The position numbers and the translations under genes are program-made. From positions 17,252,230 through 17,316,229 of the forward strand of contig NC_045128.1 in assembly GCF_007655135.1 (NCBI RefSeq): a DNA stretch of 64,000 bases. Direction: 5' to 3'. The DNA comes from Punica granatum. Lineage: Eukaryota; Streptophyta; Magnoliopsida; Myrtales; Lythraceae. The notes beneath the pieces were generated by a model. That model ran no database searches, was not told the DNA's origin, and saw nothing but the letters and a program-made list of their open reading frames with translations. Within the stretch, counting starts at the first letter, position 1; each line of letters begins with the position of its first letter. Of the stretch, positions 34,161 through 45,117 are shown piece after piece.

Positions 34161-34534
34161 AAACATCGGATGCAGGCAATGTATGAGTTTTCAAAAGCTA
34201 ATGTCGTTGCATTGATTTGATTCAAGTTCCCAGATTTACGAAGATGGTTCATTTGAAAAAGGGAACTTAAGCAATAAACCAATGCAATGTCCTAGTTTAT
34301 TTGAAAACATGCATGCAGGTGCAGAAAGAATAAATTATAATTGTATCTGTTACAATGTACATCGCTCATTATAGAAAAACAACAAAAGGCCCGCCTAAAA
34401 GAAAAACTACGAGCCGACTCAAAGACTCAACTTTTGGGTCGGTTGACGGCATGAAGGTTACTTTTGGTCTAGCATGACGGTCCCTGTTTATGCATGGTTT
34501 CAGTGCTCTACTGGGAAAACCACTAACTAGGGAT

Positions 34535-34690
34535 GGGGGCCCTCGATTCAAGGGTGTCAATTCCTTGAAATCGAGCGAGGATCTTTGGGGGCCGGTTCGG
34601 TGGCGGAGCCGACTCGATCCGTTCCCTTACTCGGAACCTCTGACTAACCTAGCTTCCTAAATTGGCGCCCGTGGGATTTCAGGCGAGGTA
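34535..34690 (-). other. Highly conserved leader block (G)
   Basis: Matches 12398-12545 and the reverse complement of 50474-50615 almost base for base, including GTTCC-GAGTAAG-GGAAC, although the LTRs of G belong to a different subfamily. Confidence 0.6.
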
Positions 34691-34825
34691 CCTAAATCCA
34701 CTAGTATGATGCAATGCAAGTGCGGAAAGTAAAGGTGCATAAAGTAGATAAGCGGAAAATTGCAGAAAGCGGTAAATGAACATGCAAGCAAACAAACGGG
34801 ATCGAGCCTAAACCCACTAAGTATG

Positions 34826-34843
34826 TCCCCAGTGGAGTCGCCA
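34826..34843 (-). promoter_or_regulatory. Primer binding site, tRNA-Arg type (G)
   Basis: Minus strand TGGCGACTCCACTGGGGA, three bases inside the 5' LTR end, identical to B. Confidence 0.88.
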
Positions 34844-37625
34844 AGCTGTACGGACCCGAATGTGGACTCTCGGGGCCCGCATCGCGCGCTTTTGGATCGC
34901 GCGGCTTGGTCGGAACGTCCACCTTCCCGCGGGGGCGCGTGACGGACACGCGTGAGAGAAGGAGTCGCCACTTATCATTTTACGACCCGAAGGTCGAGGG
35001 CGGATAAGTTACCCGAGTCTAGGGGTATGGAACACCTAGTTGTTGTTAAGGCATTGGTCTGTACGGAACCGGAAAGTCCGTGTTCGGGGGTTCATGTTAC
35101 GTGCGGGCCTATATCCCGCACGCCCTTTCGGTACTCTGGTTTGCTAGGCTTGCATGTTTTATTATTTACCGCGTGGATTAAGTTGCGCTCAGCTCGCACG
35201 TTTTGACACCGTAAACTCGATGAATTAAACGATGTCGGTTGAGAAGCCAAGAGAGAAGTAAATCTGTGTGTCAGGGATTTGGTTCACAATCTTGCGTTAC
35301 AATTCATCGAACCATGGAGGTTGAATCCCTGCGTGAACCAAAACCGCGAGATCTTGGATTTACTTGTGTCTGGGCAAGCATTAGACCGATTCGATTAATT
35401 CGACTCTTGGACCGTTCGCTCACCGACTGGAATTCTTACAGAATAAATGTACAAAATAAAATCCTTACAATGCTCTCGAAAACAATAAATACAAATTACA
35501 AAAGGGTCGAATTCCAGTCGTTTTGCGTTCGGTTATTATTCCACTCTAACTCACCGTGAGTTTAGGGAAAAGACCGAAGAACTGAAATTCAATGGACGCT
35601 CTTACTGAATAGGGCGTTGGACCCTGTGACTGTTGATTAGGGTATTGGACCCTGTGCTCGATGATTAGGGCGTTGAACCCTAATATTATTCGGCCTAGGG
35701 ATCAGGCTCGACCCGCATGGCAAACAGGTGCGGAAAGATAACACGCAACATGTTAATAACAGACAAAGTGTTTGTTATTGTCGTGTTTACGTGAATTAAC
35801 AGATTATTAACCCAGGGGTGTTTTTGCAAGCAAATGCCATATGCTAAACAATCAAACATGTGCCAACGTTTTAGCATTCGGCTTTGTTTTGAGAACTTGA
35901 CAAAGAGAGTCAAATCTCAAGTGTGTGGATCGCTTTTACAGTTGTTCTGTATTGTGACACTGAATTACCACTGAATTAACCAAACTCGTGTTTTGACTCT
36001 AGATTTGGAATCTAGAATTCCTCCTAACCATTATCTAGTGTTTGGTTAGGTCGAGTGAAAGGTTAATCAGCATTTCACAGGTTTTCTCACAGGGATCAAC
36101 TGTTCTAGTTACCCGAGTCTATGTTAGGATAACAGAAACTCATCAGTTAGATAAGAAAAGGCTATGCAGATGAACTTGCACCTGAACAGGTAGCCCGTTC
36201 TTATCCCGTACTGTAGTGTTTCTGTTATGCTAACCCTAAGGATGTCGCTGGATTGTGAAAAGACAATTTTGCCCTCTATTTGAAAATTGTTTTCAGAAAA
36301 GGGGAAAGATCGCAGTGCGGGCCACCTCGGCCTGTAGCCGGTGTCGACCGATTCCCTGGATCATCCAGGGTTGTGCAAGAACCCCAAAAAAGCCAAAGAA
36401 CCGGTCGATCTGCCCGGAAGTGATCTAGAAAGATCTTCTGTATCTTGACCTGAGTTACCTAGAATCAGGTAAAAACTAAATTTGAGACACAGAAGCCCTT
36501 TCCAGACATCCATGCTACATCGGACCGCGCGTTTCGGGTTTTGAAATTGATAAGTTTGAAAAGGGCACCAACGTCCTTTGACGACTCGTCGACGCGAGTT
36601 ATCAATTAATGTCCAATTCGGGTAAACTTTATCAGTGTGAAGTGAGTTTAATCGTGTGAGCGTCCCGATTAACCAGTTTGTGGCATTAATGCTTAAGGGT
36701 TGTGCCGAATGCATTAATTGTGAAAACGATTCGCGACTCGACGACCAAGACGATTCCATAAGGATCGAGGATAATTTGGTCTAATGACCGAAACTATCCT
36801 CATAACCAAATGGACCCGAATGAGTCATCGATACTCGAATCCATGCATGCTTCGTTTGAAAGAGTCTTTACATGATATTTTAATGGGAATCGTAAAGACA
36901 TTGAAGTAAAACTTCACATCATCCGATCAACAAATTAAACTTGAGATAAGAAACTCATTCTTGACCCAAGGAAGGCCAAGAAGCCCTCGGCTTCATCTTG
37001 TGAAGGGTGGCCGAAGGTTCTCATGGCTCTATCCGAGTCACAAACGATTTCCTAATCGTGGTTTAATTATTTCTCGCATGCTCAAACATCAACCGTGATA
37101 AATAGCACCCTTTTTTAACAAAAGCCGGCGTTATCACAATTTGTTTAGCTCATTCAAACATACAAACATTCACAAACGTGTTAATTAAGGAAAAGGATAA
37201 CATAACACCGGCTTCATGCATGCAATAATGATAAACAAACTCGGAAATTAACTTGAATAGGCTAAGGAGACCGATCTTAACCCGAAAAGAGCAATTTAAA
37301 TCTCAACCCTCTCCTTTAGAGAATTGGCCGAGACTTAATGTGCCATAATAGGGTCGGGATAGTCTTCTTTATGATGATCCAAGCCCCTTTCCGACATGGT
37401 AGCAAGTCCTAAGATAGTGTACGTGCATAATATAACATAAAATTGCATAAAAATTAAATCTTGCAAATGAAACATGCATGAAACACCATAATACTCCATA
37501 GCCATGCAAAAATATAAAAAGTCCTAACTCCTCTAAGTCAGAAGTGTTTTACCTAGCCTCGGAATACGAGGAAAGAGTCGGGGAAGTGTTTGAGAGTCGG
37601 GTGACTCGGTGGAACCCTTAAAAGG

Positions 37626-38947
37626 GTATTCGGGCGCAAGGGTGGACGTGCACGGGCGTTGGTGGGCACTGACAAGCGCTGGTGTTGGGCAAGGACGTGC
37701 GCGGGTGACGGGCGCGGGCGTGCGCGGATGGCGGGCACGGACGGGCGCGGGTGAAGGGCGCGGGCGTGCGCGGATGACGGGCGCGGGCGTGCGCTGGTGA
37801 CGGGCGCGGGCGTGCGCTGGTGACGGGCGCGGGCGTGCGCTGGCGACGGGCGCGGGTGGCGCTGGATGATGAGCCCGGGAGTGCGCGGGTGATGGGCACG
37901 GGTGTGCTGGTGAAGGGCGCGGGTGGCGCTGGATGATGAGCACGGGAGTGCGCGGGTGGCGGGCACGGGTGTGCTGGTGAAGGGCGCGTGTGGCGCTGGT
38001 GACGAGCACGGGCGTGCGCGGGTGACCGGCAAGGGTGTGCTGGTGATGGGCGCGGGTGGCGCTGGATGACGAGCACAGGGGTGCGCGGGTGACGGGCACG
38101 GGTGTGCTGGTGAAGGGCGCGGGTGGCGCTGGATGACGAGCACGGGCGTGCGCGGGTGACGGGCGCGGGTGTGCTGGTGATGGGCGCGGGTGGCGCTGGA
38201 TGACGAGCACGGGCGTGCGCGGGTGACGGGCGCGGGTGTGCTGGTGATGGGCGCGGGTGGCGCTGGATGACGAGCACGGGCGTGCGCGGGTGACGGGCGC
38301 GGGTGTGCTGGTGATGGGCGCGGGTGGCGCTGGATGACGAGCACGGGCGTGCGCGGGTGACGGGCGCGGTGTGCTGCTGATGGGCGCGGGTGGCGCTGGA
38401 TGACGAGCACGGGCGTGCGCGGGTGACGGGCGCGGGTGTGCTGGTGATGGGCGCGGGTGGCGCTGGATGACGAGCACGGGCGTGCGCGGGTGACGGGCGC
38501 GGGTGTGCTGGTGATGGGCGCGGGTGGCGCTGGATTACGAGCACGGGCGTGCGCGGGTGACGGGCGCGGGTGTGCTGCTGATGGGCGCGGGTGGCGCTGG
38601 ATGACGAGCACGGGCGTGCGCGGGTGACGGGCGCGGGTGTGCTGGTGATGGGCGCGGGTGGCGCTGGATGACGAGCACGGGCGTGCGCGGGTGACGGGCG
38701 CGGGTGTGCTGGTGATGGGCGCGGGTGGCGCTGGATGACGAGCACGGGCGTGCGCGGGTGACGGGCCCGGGTGTGCTGGTGATGGGCGCGGGTGGCGCTG
38801 GTGACGCTCGGTGACGGACGGTGGTGACGCCCGAGGGTTGCGCTCGGTGACGCTCGGTGACGGACGCTGGTGACGCTCGAGGGTTGCGCTCGGTGACGCT
38901 CGGTGACGGGCGCTGGCTACGCTCAGTGACGCTCGGTGACGGACGCT
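37626..38947 (-). repeat. GC-rich 67 bp tandem array in the 5' LTR of G
   Basis: Regular 67 bp units through about 38100-38760, flanked by less regular ones. About five units longer than its partner at 24830-25820. The G-rich plus strand has many GGG runs. The long minus-strand frames here, rich in Pro, Ala, Arg and His, are repeat artefacts. Confidence 0.94.
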
Positions 38948-39104
38948 GGTCACCCTAGAGCTCCAACTAGTCCCGAGATGCGGGATGGGACCTTCAAGAG
39001 TCGGGTTGGACCGTTGATGGGTCGGTTTTGAGCTGTTTTCCGTTGAATAGACCCGAATGGCATCAAACAGACCCGGCTGAAATATTGGACAGACCCGACT
39101 GGCA

Positions 39105-39415
39105 CAAGTCGGGTCGGACGTCGCCACGGAGGCTCCCGATGGAATTTTGAGGCAAGGTCAGTGGCTCCTGACTCCTAACTGATCCCCGGAGGTGACTGTG
39201 GTGGTCGTTTGGTCCCAGAGTTATCGGGTCGACCCGTACAGCCCTGCAAAGATCACGGAAAACAGAGTACGTCTGGAAATTCGGACCCGTCTGGCACCAG
39301 TCGGGTCGGACGTCGCCACGGAGGCTCCCGATGGAATTTTGAGGCAAGGTCAGTGGCTCCTGACTCCTAACGTACCCCCGGAGGTGACTGTGGTGGTCGT
39401 TTTCCGAAAAGAGTC
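39105..39415 (-). repeat. 192 bp tandem duplication in the 5' LTR of G
   Basis: Same duplication as at 25975-26285. Confidence 0.85.
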
Positions 39416-39943
39416 TCAGATCGACCCGATTTGCAAGAAAACCGCACAAACAGTCAGAAATTTCGACCCGACTGGGCAGTCGGGCTGTTTCTTCTTCCTG
39501 GGGTTAAACCGACGGGTTTTTCTTGGATTTCTTGACTTCTTGACACCCTAGGGTTGTTTGGGGAGGTGTGTGATGGGTTTTGGTAGCTCAAACCGACTTG
39601 GAAAGGCTTGAAACCCGGTTTGACATTGTTTACCCGAGAAGGACCAAATCTGTCCAGATTTTGTTCAAGGCTGGTTCTATGGCTTAGAGGCTTCAAACAT
39701 AAAATCTAAGTTCAGAAATGGATAGAGGGGCTCGAAAACATGTGGGATATGAAGTTTGGTAAAGTTTGGATTCAAGCCGGGATGGATTCCGACTTAAGAC
39801 TTTGCCCGGTTTTGCTTGGTTTTGCTTGCTGGAAATGGCTGAAGCTTGCTGCGGTTTGCTATGGAGTTTGAGAGCTTTTGAAGAGTGAGAAATGCTAGAG
39901 AGAGAGTGTTTTAAGGTGTCTCCTTAAGTTAATGACATTTGGA

Positions 39944-39953
39944 CAATATATAG
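39944..39953 (-). promoter_or_regulatory. Probable LTR promoter TATA box (G, 5' LTR)
   Basis: CTATATATTG on the minus strand, identical to 26816-26825. This is the copy that would drive element RNA. Confidence 0.6.
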
Positions 39954-41578
39954 AAAAGCTTAAATGCAAGATTAGTGAAGAAAAGTGCAATTAGGGCCAT
40001 GGATTAGTAGAATCCGAATTTCTTAAGGAAATATCAAGCTCAATCCTCATCCATTGCATTAATGGAGAAGAGATAAGAGCATTGATGGCTTGGATGGGAA
40101 GTTGGAGTGTTGAATTGAAACACTTAGATATTTTGCAAAAGGAAGACAAATGCAAGTTGTCTTCTTGGCTTGAAGAAGAAGATGACAAGAGACATGGAGG
40201 GCAATGGGCATGGGTGAGGCGGCAATGAGTTGGCCGTGGGTCCCACGGGTCGCGAGGTAAGTTCGGGCCAAAGTTCGGGTCTCGATTGGTCGCGCATTCG
40301 AAGTTCGTGGTTCGAATTGAACGTCGAATTGTCGATATACGCGAGAAAACGGAGTTAATGAGCCCGAGATTGACATTTTTCATGGAGAAATGTCCCGGAT
40401 GTGTGCGAGGCTCGGAATCCGGTTTTGCTCATTGCAAGTGACCAGGGCGAAGTTGTCCGCTTCTGACAGCATATCTTGTGTCCGCATCTCACGTTGGTCA
40501 TTTTGACATAAATTGTCAGACAACGTGAACAATTATCCCTTAAGCCGGTAATGCTAACGTGGGGCCGGAGACGTCCTAGGAGGTCGAAACTGGATTTCTC
40601 AGGATGATTTCTGAGTTGCTTGGGCACTCCGGAGATTACTGTAATCTCTGTTTGTCGAGATCAAACCTCCAAGGACTTGAAAAGTGTATCTGAGACCTCT
40701 AAAGCACTGTTTGAGAGATCTAGATGAGTTGTGTGATTTATTCCGACGATTCCACATTGAGCCTTGAGAAGGCTAGCATCGTGTAACGTAAGCATTCGGA
40801 GTTAAGTTTCCCGAAAGAGGACCTCCGGATATGGATTTCCACTAAAAATGGTCATTTCCGCTCTTCGGAGGTTACTCGGGAAACCGCGAGGGGTTTTGCT
40901 GTTTGTTTTGCCCAATTGTGAATGTCTGCTAGAGTTTTCTGGGCAATGCGGTATGAACTTCGTTTGCCGTAATTCCATCAGACCCTTCTCCGGCTATGCT
41001 CTTCTGAAGAGGGGTAAGCTTGTTTTGTCGTTCGGAAGTCATTTGAAGTGTCTGTGTGACTTCCAAAAGACAATCTGAAGCGTTGTTCATACTCTGTGTG
41101 TTGATGGGGCATGGCCGCGTCCGATATTTGGAATTAACTTTTCTCCAGGAAACCGGCATTTTTGGACTTCCACTGAAAAGTTGTCTGTATACAGAAAATT
41201 GTTCTGTATAGAGCAGATGATTTGAAAAATGCCTTTGGGGACACTTTTCATCTTTTTGGCACTGGTGTGGAATTTTGGAGTCCAATATTCACTATCTTCC
41301 GACGGCCGAGCGAACTATCGGAAAATAGTGTCGTCCGTGTAGTACACTGAAAACGCCGGTTTTGGACATTGTTGAGTTCTTTGGTCGCTCTGTTCCCCTT
41401 TGGTGACCCCTAGAGTCCTTCTGTCATGTCCATGGGCCATTTGCTCAATTTTGCCAACTTGAGGATGAATAGTGATTTCTTGCTCTGCCGAGCCGTTTTC
41501 TGTATTCTGCTCAAGTCGTGGCTTAGGTCATTGCTAATATCATTGTTTGGAATGGTGAGCCAAAATGGGGTGCTGACA

Positions 41579-41583
41579 AACTT
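41579..41583. repeat. Target-site duplication of element G, right copy
   Basis: AACTT, matching 22043-22047. Confidence 0.93.
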
Positions 41584-41959
41584 GAAGTGTGATTTTGTCA
41601 ATTGGGATATGCTGTCTCAGTGGCAGTGAGACTGTGACGTTTCCTTGACCTAGTCCGCTTGTTACCCTCCTTGATCTGGCATTTTGTCAACTTGTCTGTT
41701 CAGTTGCCAGTGGAACTCTTCGGTTCTTGATTGGCTACTGCTAGCATTGTCAGCATTTCATCTGAGTTAGCCTAATTACTCTTTATTTGAACAATGCTAC
41801 CTACTTTGGAAGAATTAATGATATGATGCAATTATAAGTTATTGTGATCTATTTTAAGACTAGACTTACATATCATGATATTTGTACTTCCTAGATTATG
41901 ATCCATTTCTATGAATGAAATGAGCATGGTTAACTTTTTAGAAATTTCTATTCGGAATA
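41584..41959. other. hAT interior, right part
   Basis: AT-rich, no frame or known motif recognised. Continues the hAT sequence interrupted at 22047. Confidence 0.6.
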
Positions 41960-42346
41960 AACAGGTCGTAATCGTGTTAATGTGTCGAATAAACGGGTCG
42001 TGTTTACGTGTCGAATAAACGGGTCGTGTTAACGTGTCCGTGTAATCGAGTTGATCGGATAAACGGGTTGTGTTAACGTGTCCGTGTAACCGGACTAATC
42101 GAATAAACGGGTCGTGTTAACGTGTCGGGTAACCGGTTATAATCGTGTCGTGTACGAACACGTACCTATTATGACACGTTTCGATAAACAGGTTTAAACG
42201 TGTCGTGTCCGGGTTGACACGGATATAAACAGGTCGTGTTCGTGTTTCCAAAACCTGACCCGTTTAATAATCGTGTCGTGTACGGGTTATGACTTTGATG
42301 ACACGAACCCGATTAGACACGACACGTATAAACACGACACGACACG
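41960..42346. repeat. hAT right subterminal repeats
   Basis: Many copies of AACGGGTCGTGTTAACGTGTC-like motifs and CGTGTCGTG, denser than at the left end. Confidence 0.8.
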
Positions 42347-42360
42347 AATTGCCAGGCCTA
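42347..42360 (-). repeat. hAT right terminal inverted repeat
   Basis: AATTGCCAGGCCTA; its reverse complement TAGGCCTGGCAATT matches the left end with two mismatches before the last base. Confidence 0.88.
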
Positions 42361-42368
42361 GTCATATA
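42361..42368. repeat. 8-base target-site duplication of the hAT element, right copy
   Basis: GTCATATA, identical to 19048-19055. Confidence 0.93.
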
Positions 42369-45117
42369 AACATGCATGTATAACGTGAAATGGTCCGAAT
42401 CCGTAAGGATGAGATCGCCATAGACTCGAGGAAGCCTTTGAGCCTCTCGGCCGAACCTCAAAAAGGGGGGGGGGGGGGGGGGCCTTGAGCCTCTTTGGCT
42501 CCCTAGGGTCCATGACCCTCTCATCCTTCCGGATTTGACGATTTCCACGGTCGTGATGTCCATAATTGTGGTTAAAATATGACGGCATGACGGGAAAGGC
42601 TCGAAATCTCGAAAGGAGAGGCCACGAGGGGTTCGGTTGTGCCAAGGAGACCCACGGCCATCTCTTTTCTACGGGGGCCGTGAGGATCCTTGATCCACCC
42701 GAAGCCCTAGGGCTCTTTTTTCTTGAAGTCATGCGATTCCCGTATATTATTCCTAAGTCTATCATGAAATGAGTTAATATTGATTGATTTCGCGAACACG
42801 ATGTTTGAATACCTCACGTGTTTATCCGTGTAAATCAGGGACATATTGATGTCAACCTAACAAAATATATGTCATTCTCACGTGTATGTTATTTGTTGCA
42901 TGCAAGGGGTGATTAGGAACGACATGAAAGACCCACCGAAACTCGAATTGGGTCAAGGAACATTCGGCCACTCACCCGTGGGAGGTGGCCGAATTATCCG
43001 TGACCTCTTTGGAGTCTTGGCCGGTCTCTCCGTCTTTCCGAGGTCGATCCTTGGAATTGTTTGCAATCACGCTTTCCTTTTAATTGTTGTCTACATGTTT
43101 CTTACTTATTAGACATGCTAGATCCGGATATGGCCCATCCAAACCATAACCGCAATGTGGAACAACAATCACCAAAGAATCTCACAAACGGGAAAATGGG
43201 ACGTGTTATTCGATTAATTAAACTACTTGGACTAAATAATTGGATAAATTGATTATTAATTCGTAAACGAATCGATGGTTCACGGAACAGCGAGAATGCC
43301 CTTTTCCTTAAAAAGCTCACAATTTCAAAGCACCGAGATGTGTAACACGAATAGAATCGATGTCTAGCGAGTACTCGCGTGCTACGACTCGAGTCCGGGC
43401 CCAATTTGAGGCCGCTCGAGTCGAGACACGCGAGTCCTCCTTAGACTCCTTCGTGTCACGCGATCTTCAGTTTGCACATGAACATCACATGTTTTTATTA
43501 TCCAAGGGCATAATCGTCATTCCGCGATTCACCGATACTCTAGGCGTTAGGGAGTTGGAAACACCTCGATCTATGAACGAAAAGGGCCACCCGTTTGGGT
43601 GCAAGTTTCATTTGCATGGCCCATTCCGTTCACTTTCGGTGTTTCTATCCGTAGATCCGGTGGTGAACACTTTATTTCAGTTACAAAACACGAAGAACCG
43701 GATTAATCGTGCACTCGACCTAAACAAACATTTGATAATGGATAGGCGGAATATTAGATTCCAATCTAGAGTCAAAACACAAGTTTGGTTAATTCGGTGA
43801 AACTGCAGTGACGCTTAACCGAATAAGAGTTCTAAAACAAATCCACCCATGTAACCGGCTTAGAGCCCTATTCTAGTCCACCATCTATGTTTGCCTAGGC
43901 TAGACACATTGTTTGTTAATCAACCCCGGTTAATAACTGATTAAATCACGTACATTCGACTTAATACACCACTTGTCTGTATTCACCGATAGTTGTCAGT
44001 TGTTGTCTGTAATTTTATCAGTTTTATCGGTTTTCTTCTGTTTTATTCTTGCTTCTGCTGATTTGTCGCGATTCGGGCCCGAGCCCATAGGTTACGTGTT
44101 ACACGGGGACCAATGCTCCAAACCATCGAACACGAGGTCCAACGCCTCACAATTCACCGAGCGCGTGCAACCCGAGTGCGGAATGGGATCTAGTCTCGAT
44201 TCACCGTCACACTCCGAATACGGCCTATGTGGAAGGCAATTTGGATTGGGTGCGTGAAACGGGTTTAGATATCACCCGGGAGCTCGATCGGCCCAACGGC
44301 TACAGTGGGAATCAACCGGTCCACCTGCAAATCGTTGGATCGATCGGACCCGACCCCCGGCTCCTTGAGCCCGCGTTGCCTTAATTTGTTTATCGGTTAT
44401 TCAAAACACACGGTGATCCGGAGCAGAATATTAGCCCAATGCAAATCGATCGGGATCCATTTACTTATTCAGTTACACTTTGTAATTATTCGAGAGAACA
44501 TTGTGAGGATTTTATTTGTATATTCACTCAGTCACTTGTAACGATCCCCGATCGGCGAGCGAGAGGTCCGAGTGTCGAACCGGTCAAGTCGGTCTATTAT
44601 TACCAAGAGATGAGTAAGCTCAAATACTCGCGATTTCGGTTCGCGCAGGGAATCGACCATCACGGTTCGATGAACTGTAACGCTAAGATAGTGAACCGAT
44701 TCCTCGACGCACAAGCCTACTCATCTTTCGGATTCTTGGCCCAACTTGATTAATTCATCGACTTTACGGTGTCAAAACGGGCGAGTCAAGTGCGACCCTA
44801 AATCACGCGGTAAATAAATAAAACGGCAAGCCTAGCAAACTAGAGTACCGAAAGGGCGTGCGGGATATAGGCACGCACGTAATAGAAGAATTCGGAATTT
44901 TCAGTTCCGTATGACCATTGCCTTAGCATTTAGGTGTACCCCGTACTCCTAGACCCGGGCGACTCAACGGCCCTCGACCTACGGGTCGTAAACAGTAAGT
45001 GGTGACTCCTTCTCACGGGTGTCCGTAGCGCATTCCCGGGAAGGTGGACACCCCCAAGCCGCGTTGCACAGGCTCTGCGCATGCGTGCCCCGACGAGATA
45101 AAATTTGGGTGCGCACA
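42369..45117 (+). repeat. LTR C, second part
   Basis: Resumes the LTR interrupted at 19055 and ends at the LTR terminus GGGTGCGCACA (45117). What follows is neither primer binding site nor unique DNA but the inside of another LTR (D). An open frame of 146 codons at 43360-43800 is not kept open in the other LTR copies. Confidence 0.85.
42465..42482 (+). repeat. G18 run in LTR C
   Basis: Eighteen consecutive G within an otherwise ordinary LTR segment. Homologous LTR segments lack it. Confidence 0.85.

Larger units (their letters stand above)
29757..34534 (-). other. Non-coding interior of element G
   Basis: No recognisable protein on either strand. Blocks match B and E: 30060-30360 (motif region), 30400-31100, hairpin modules 31098-31519, 31912-32118, 32330-32760, 33243-33450. 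Between blocks the sequence has diverged or been replaced, for example by the 110 bp array. Confidence 0.75.
22048..41578 (-). mobile_element. Element G: complete 19.5 kb non-autonomous LTR retrotransposon
   Basis: Two near-identical LTRs (22048-28450 and 34847-41578) in direct orientation flank a 6396 bp interior with primer binding site and polypurine tract at the correct ends for minus-strand orientation. The 5-base duplication AACTT is perfect. There is no gag or pol in the interior, and LTRs make up two thirds of the element. LTR ends TGTCAGCACC and TCCGTACA resemble but differ from the B/E family. Counted by eye, the first 2.67 kb of the LTRs differ by about eleven substitutions and one 3-base gap, so insertion is recent. 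Confidence 0.95.
34847..41578 (-). repeat. 5' LTR of element G (6.7 kb)
   Basis: Direct repeat of 22048-28450; the length difference (329 bp) is accounted for by the GC-rich array (331 bp longer here), offset by small gaps. On the minus strand it starts TGTCAGCACC at 41578 and ends TCCGTACA at 34847. Confidence 0.95.
19056..42360. mobile_element. hAT DNA transposon (3.77 kb without its nested element)
   Basis: Bounded by exact 8-base duplications. Imperfect terminal inverted repeats are TAGGGCCGGCAAT (19056) and its partner ending GCCAGGCCTA (42360). Subterminal regions are rich in CGTGTCGTG-like repeats. It holds a C-terminal hAT transposase piece and a ribosomal protein fragment but no BED finger or catalytic core, so it cannot move by itself. 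It interrupts LTR C and is itself interrupted by element G (22048-41578). Confidence 0.92.

Noticed and set aside
37553..39127. Minus-strand frame of 524 codons rich in Pro, Ala, Arg, His
   Set aside because: It runs through the 67 bp GC-rich array in an LTR; several frames are open at once and the partner LTR has a different frame structure. No domain resemblance.
22048..41578. Reading the two 6.5 kb copies as a segmental duplication
   Set aside because: Perfect 5-base target duplications, primer binding site and polypurine tract at the inner borders show they are LTRs of one element.
43360..43800. 146-codon frame in LTR C
   Set aside because: The homologous positions in D (46290-46740) and E (59910-60350) are interrupted, so it is not under coding constraint.
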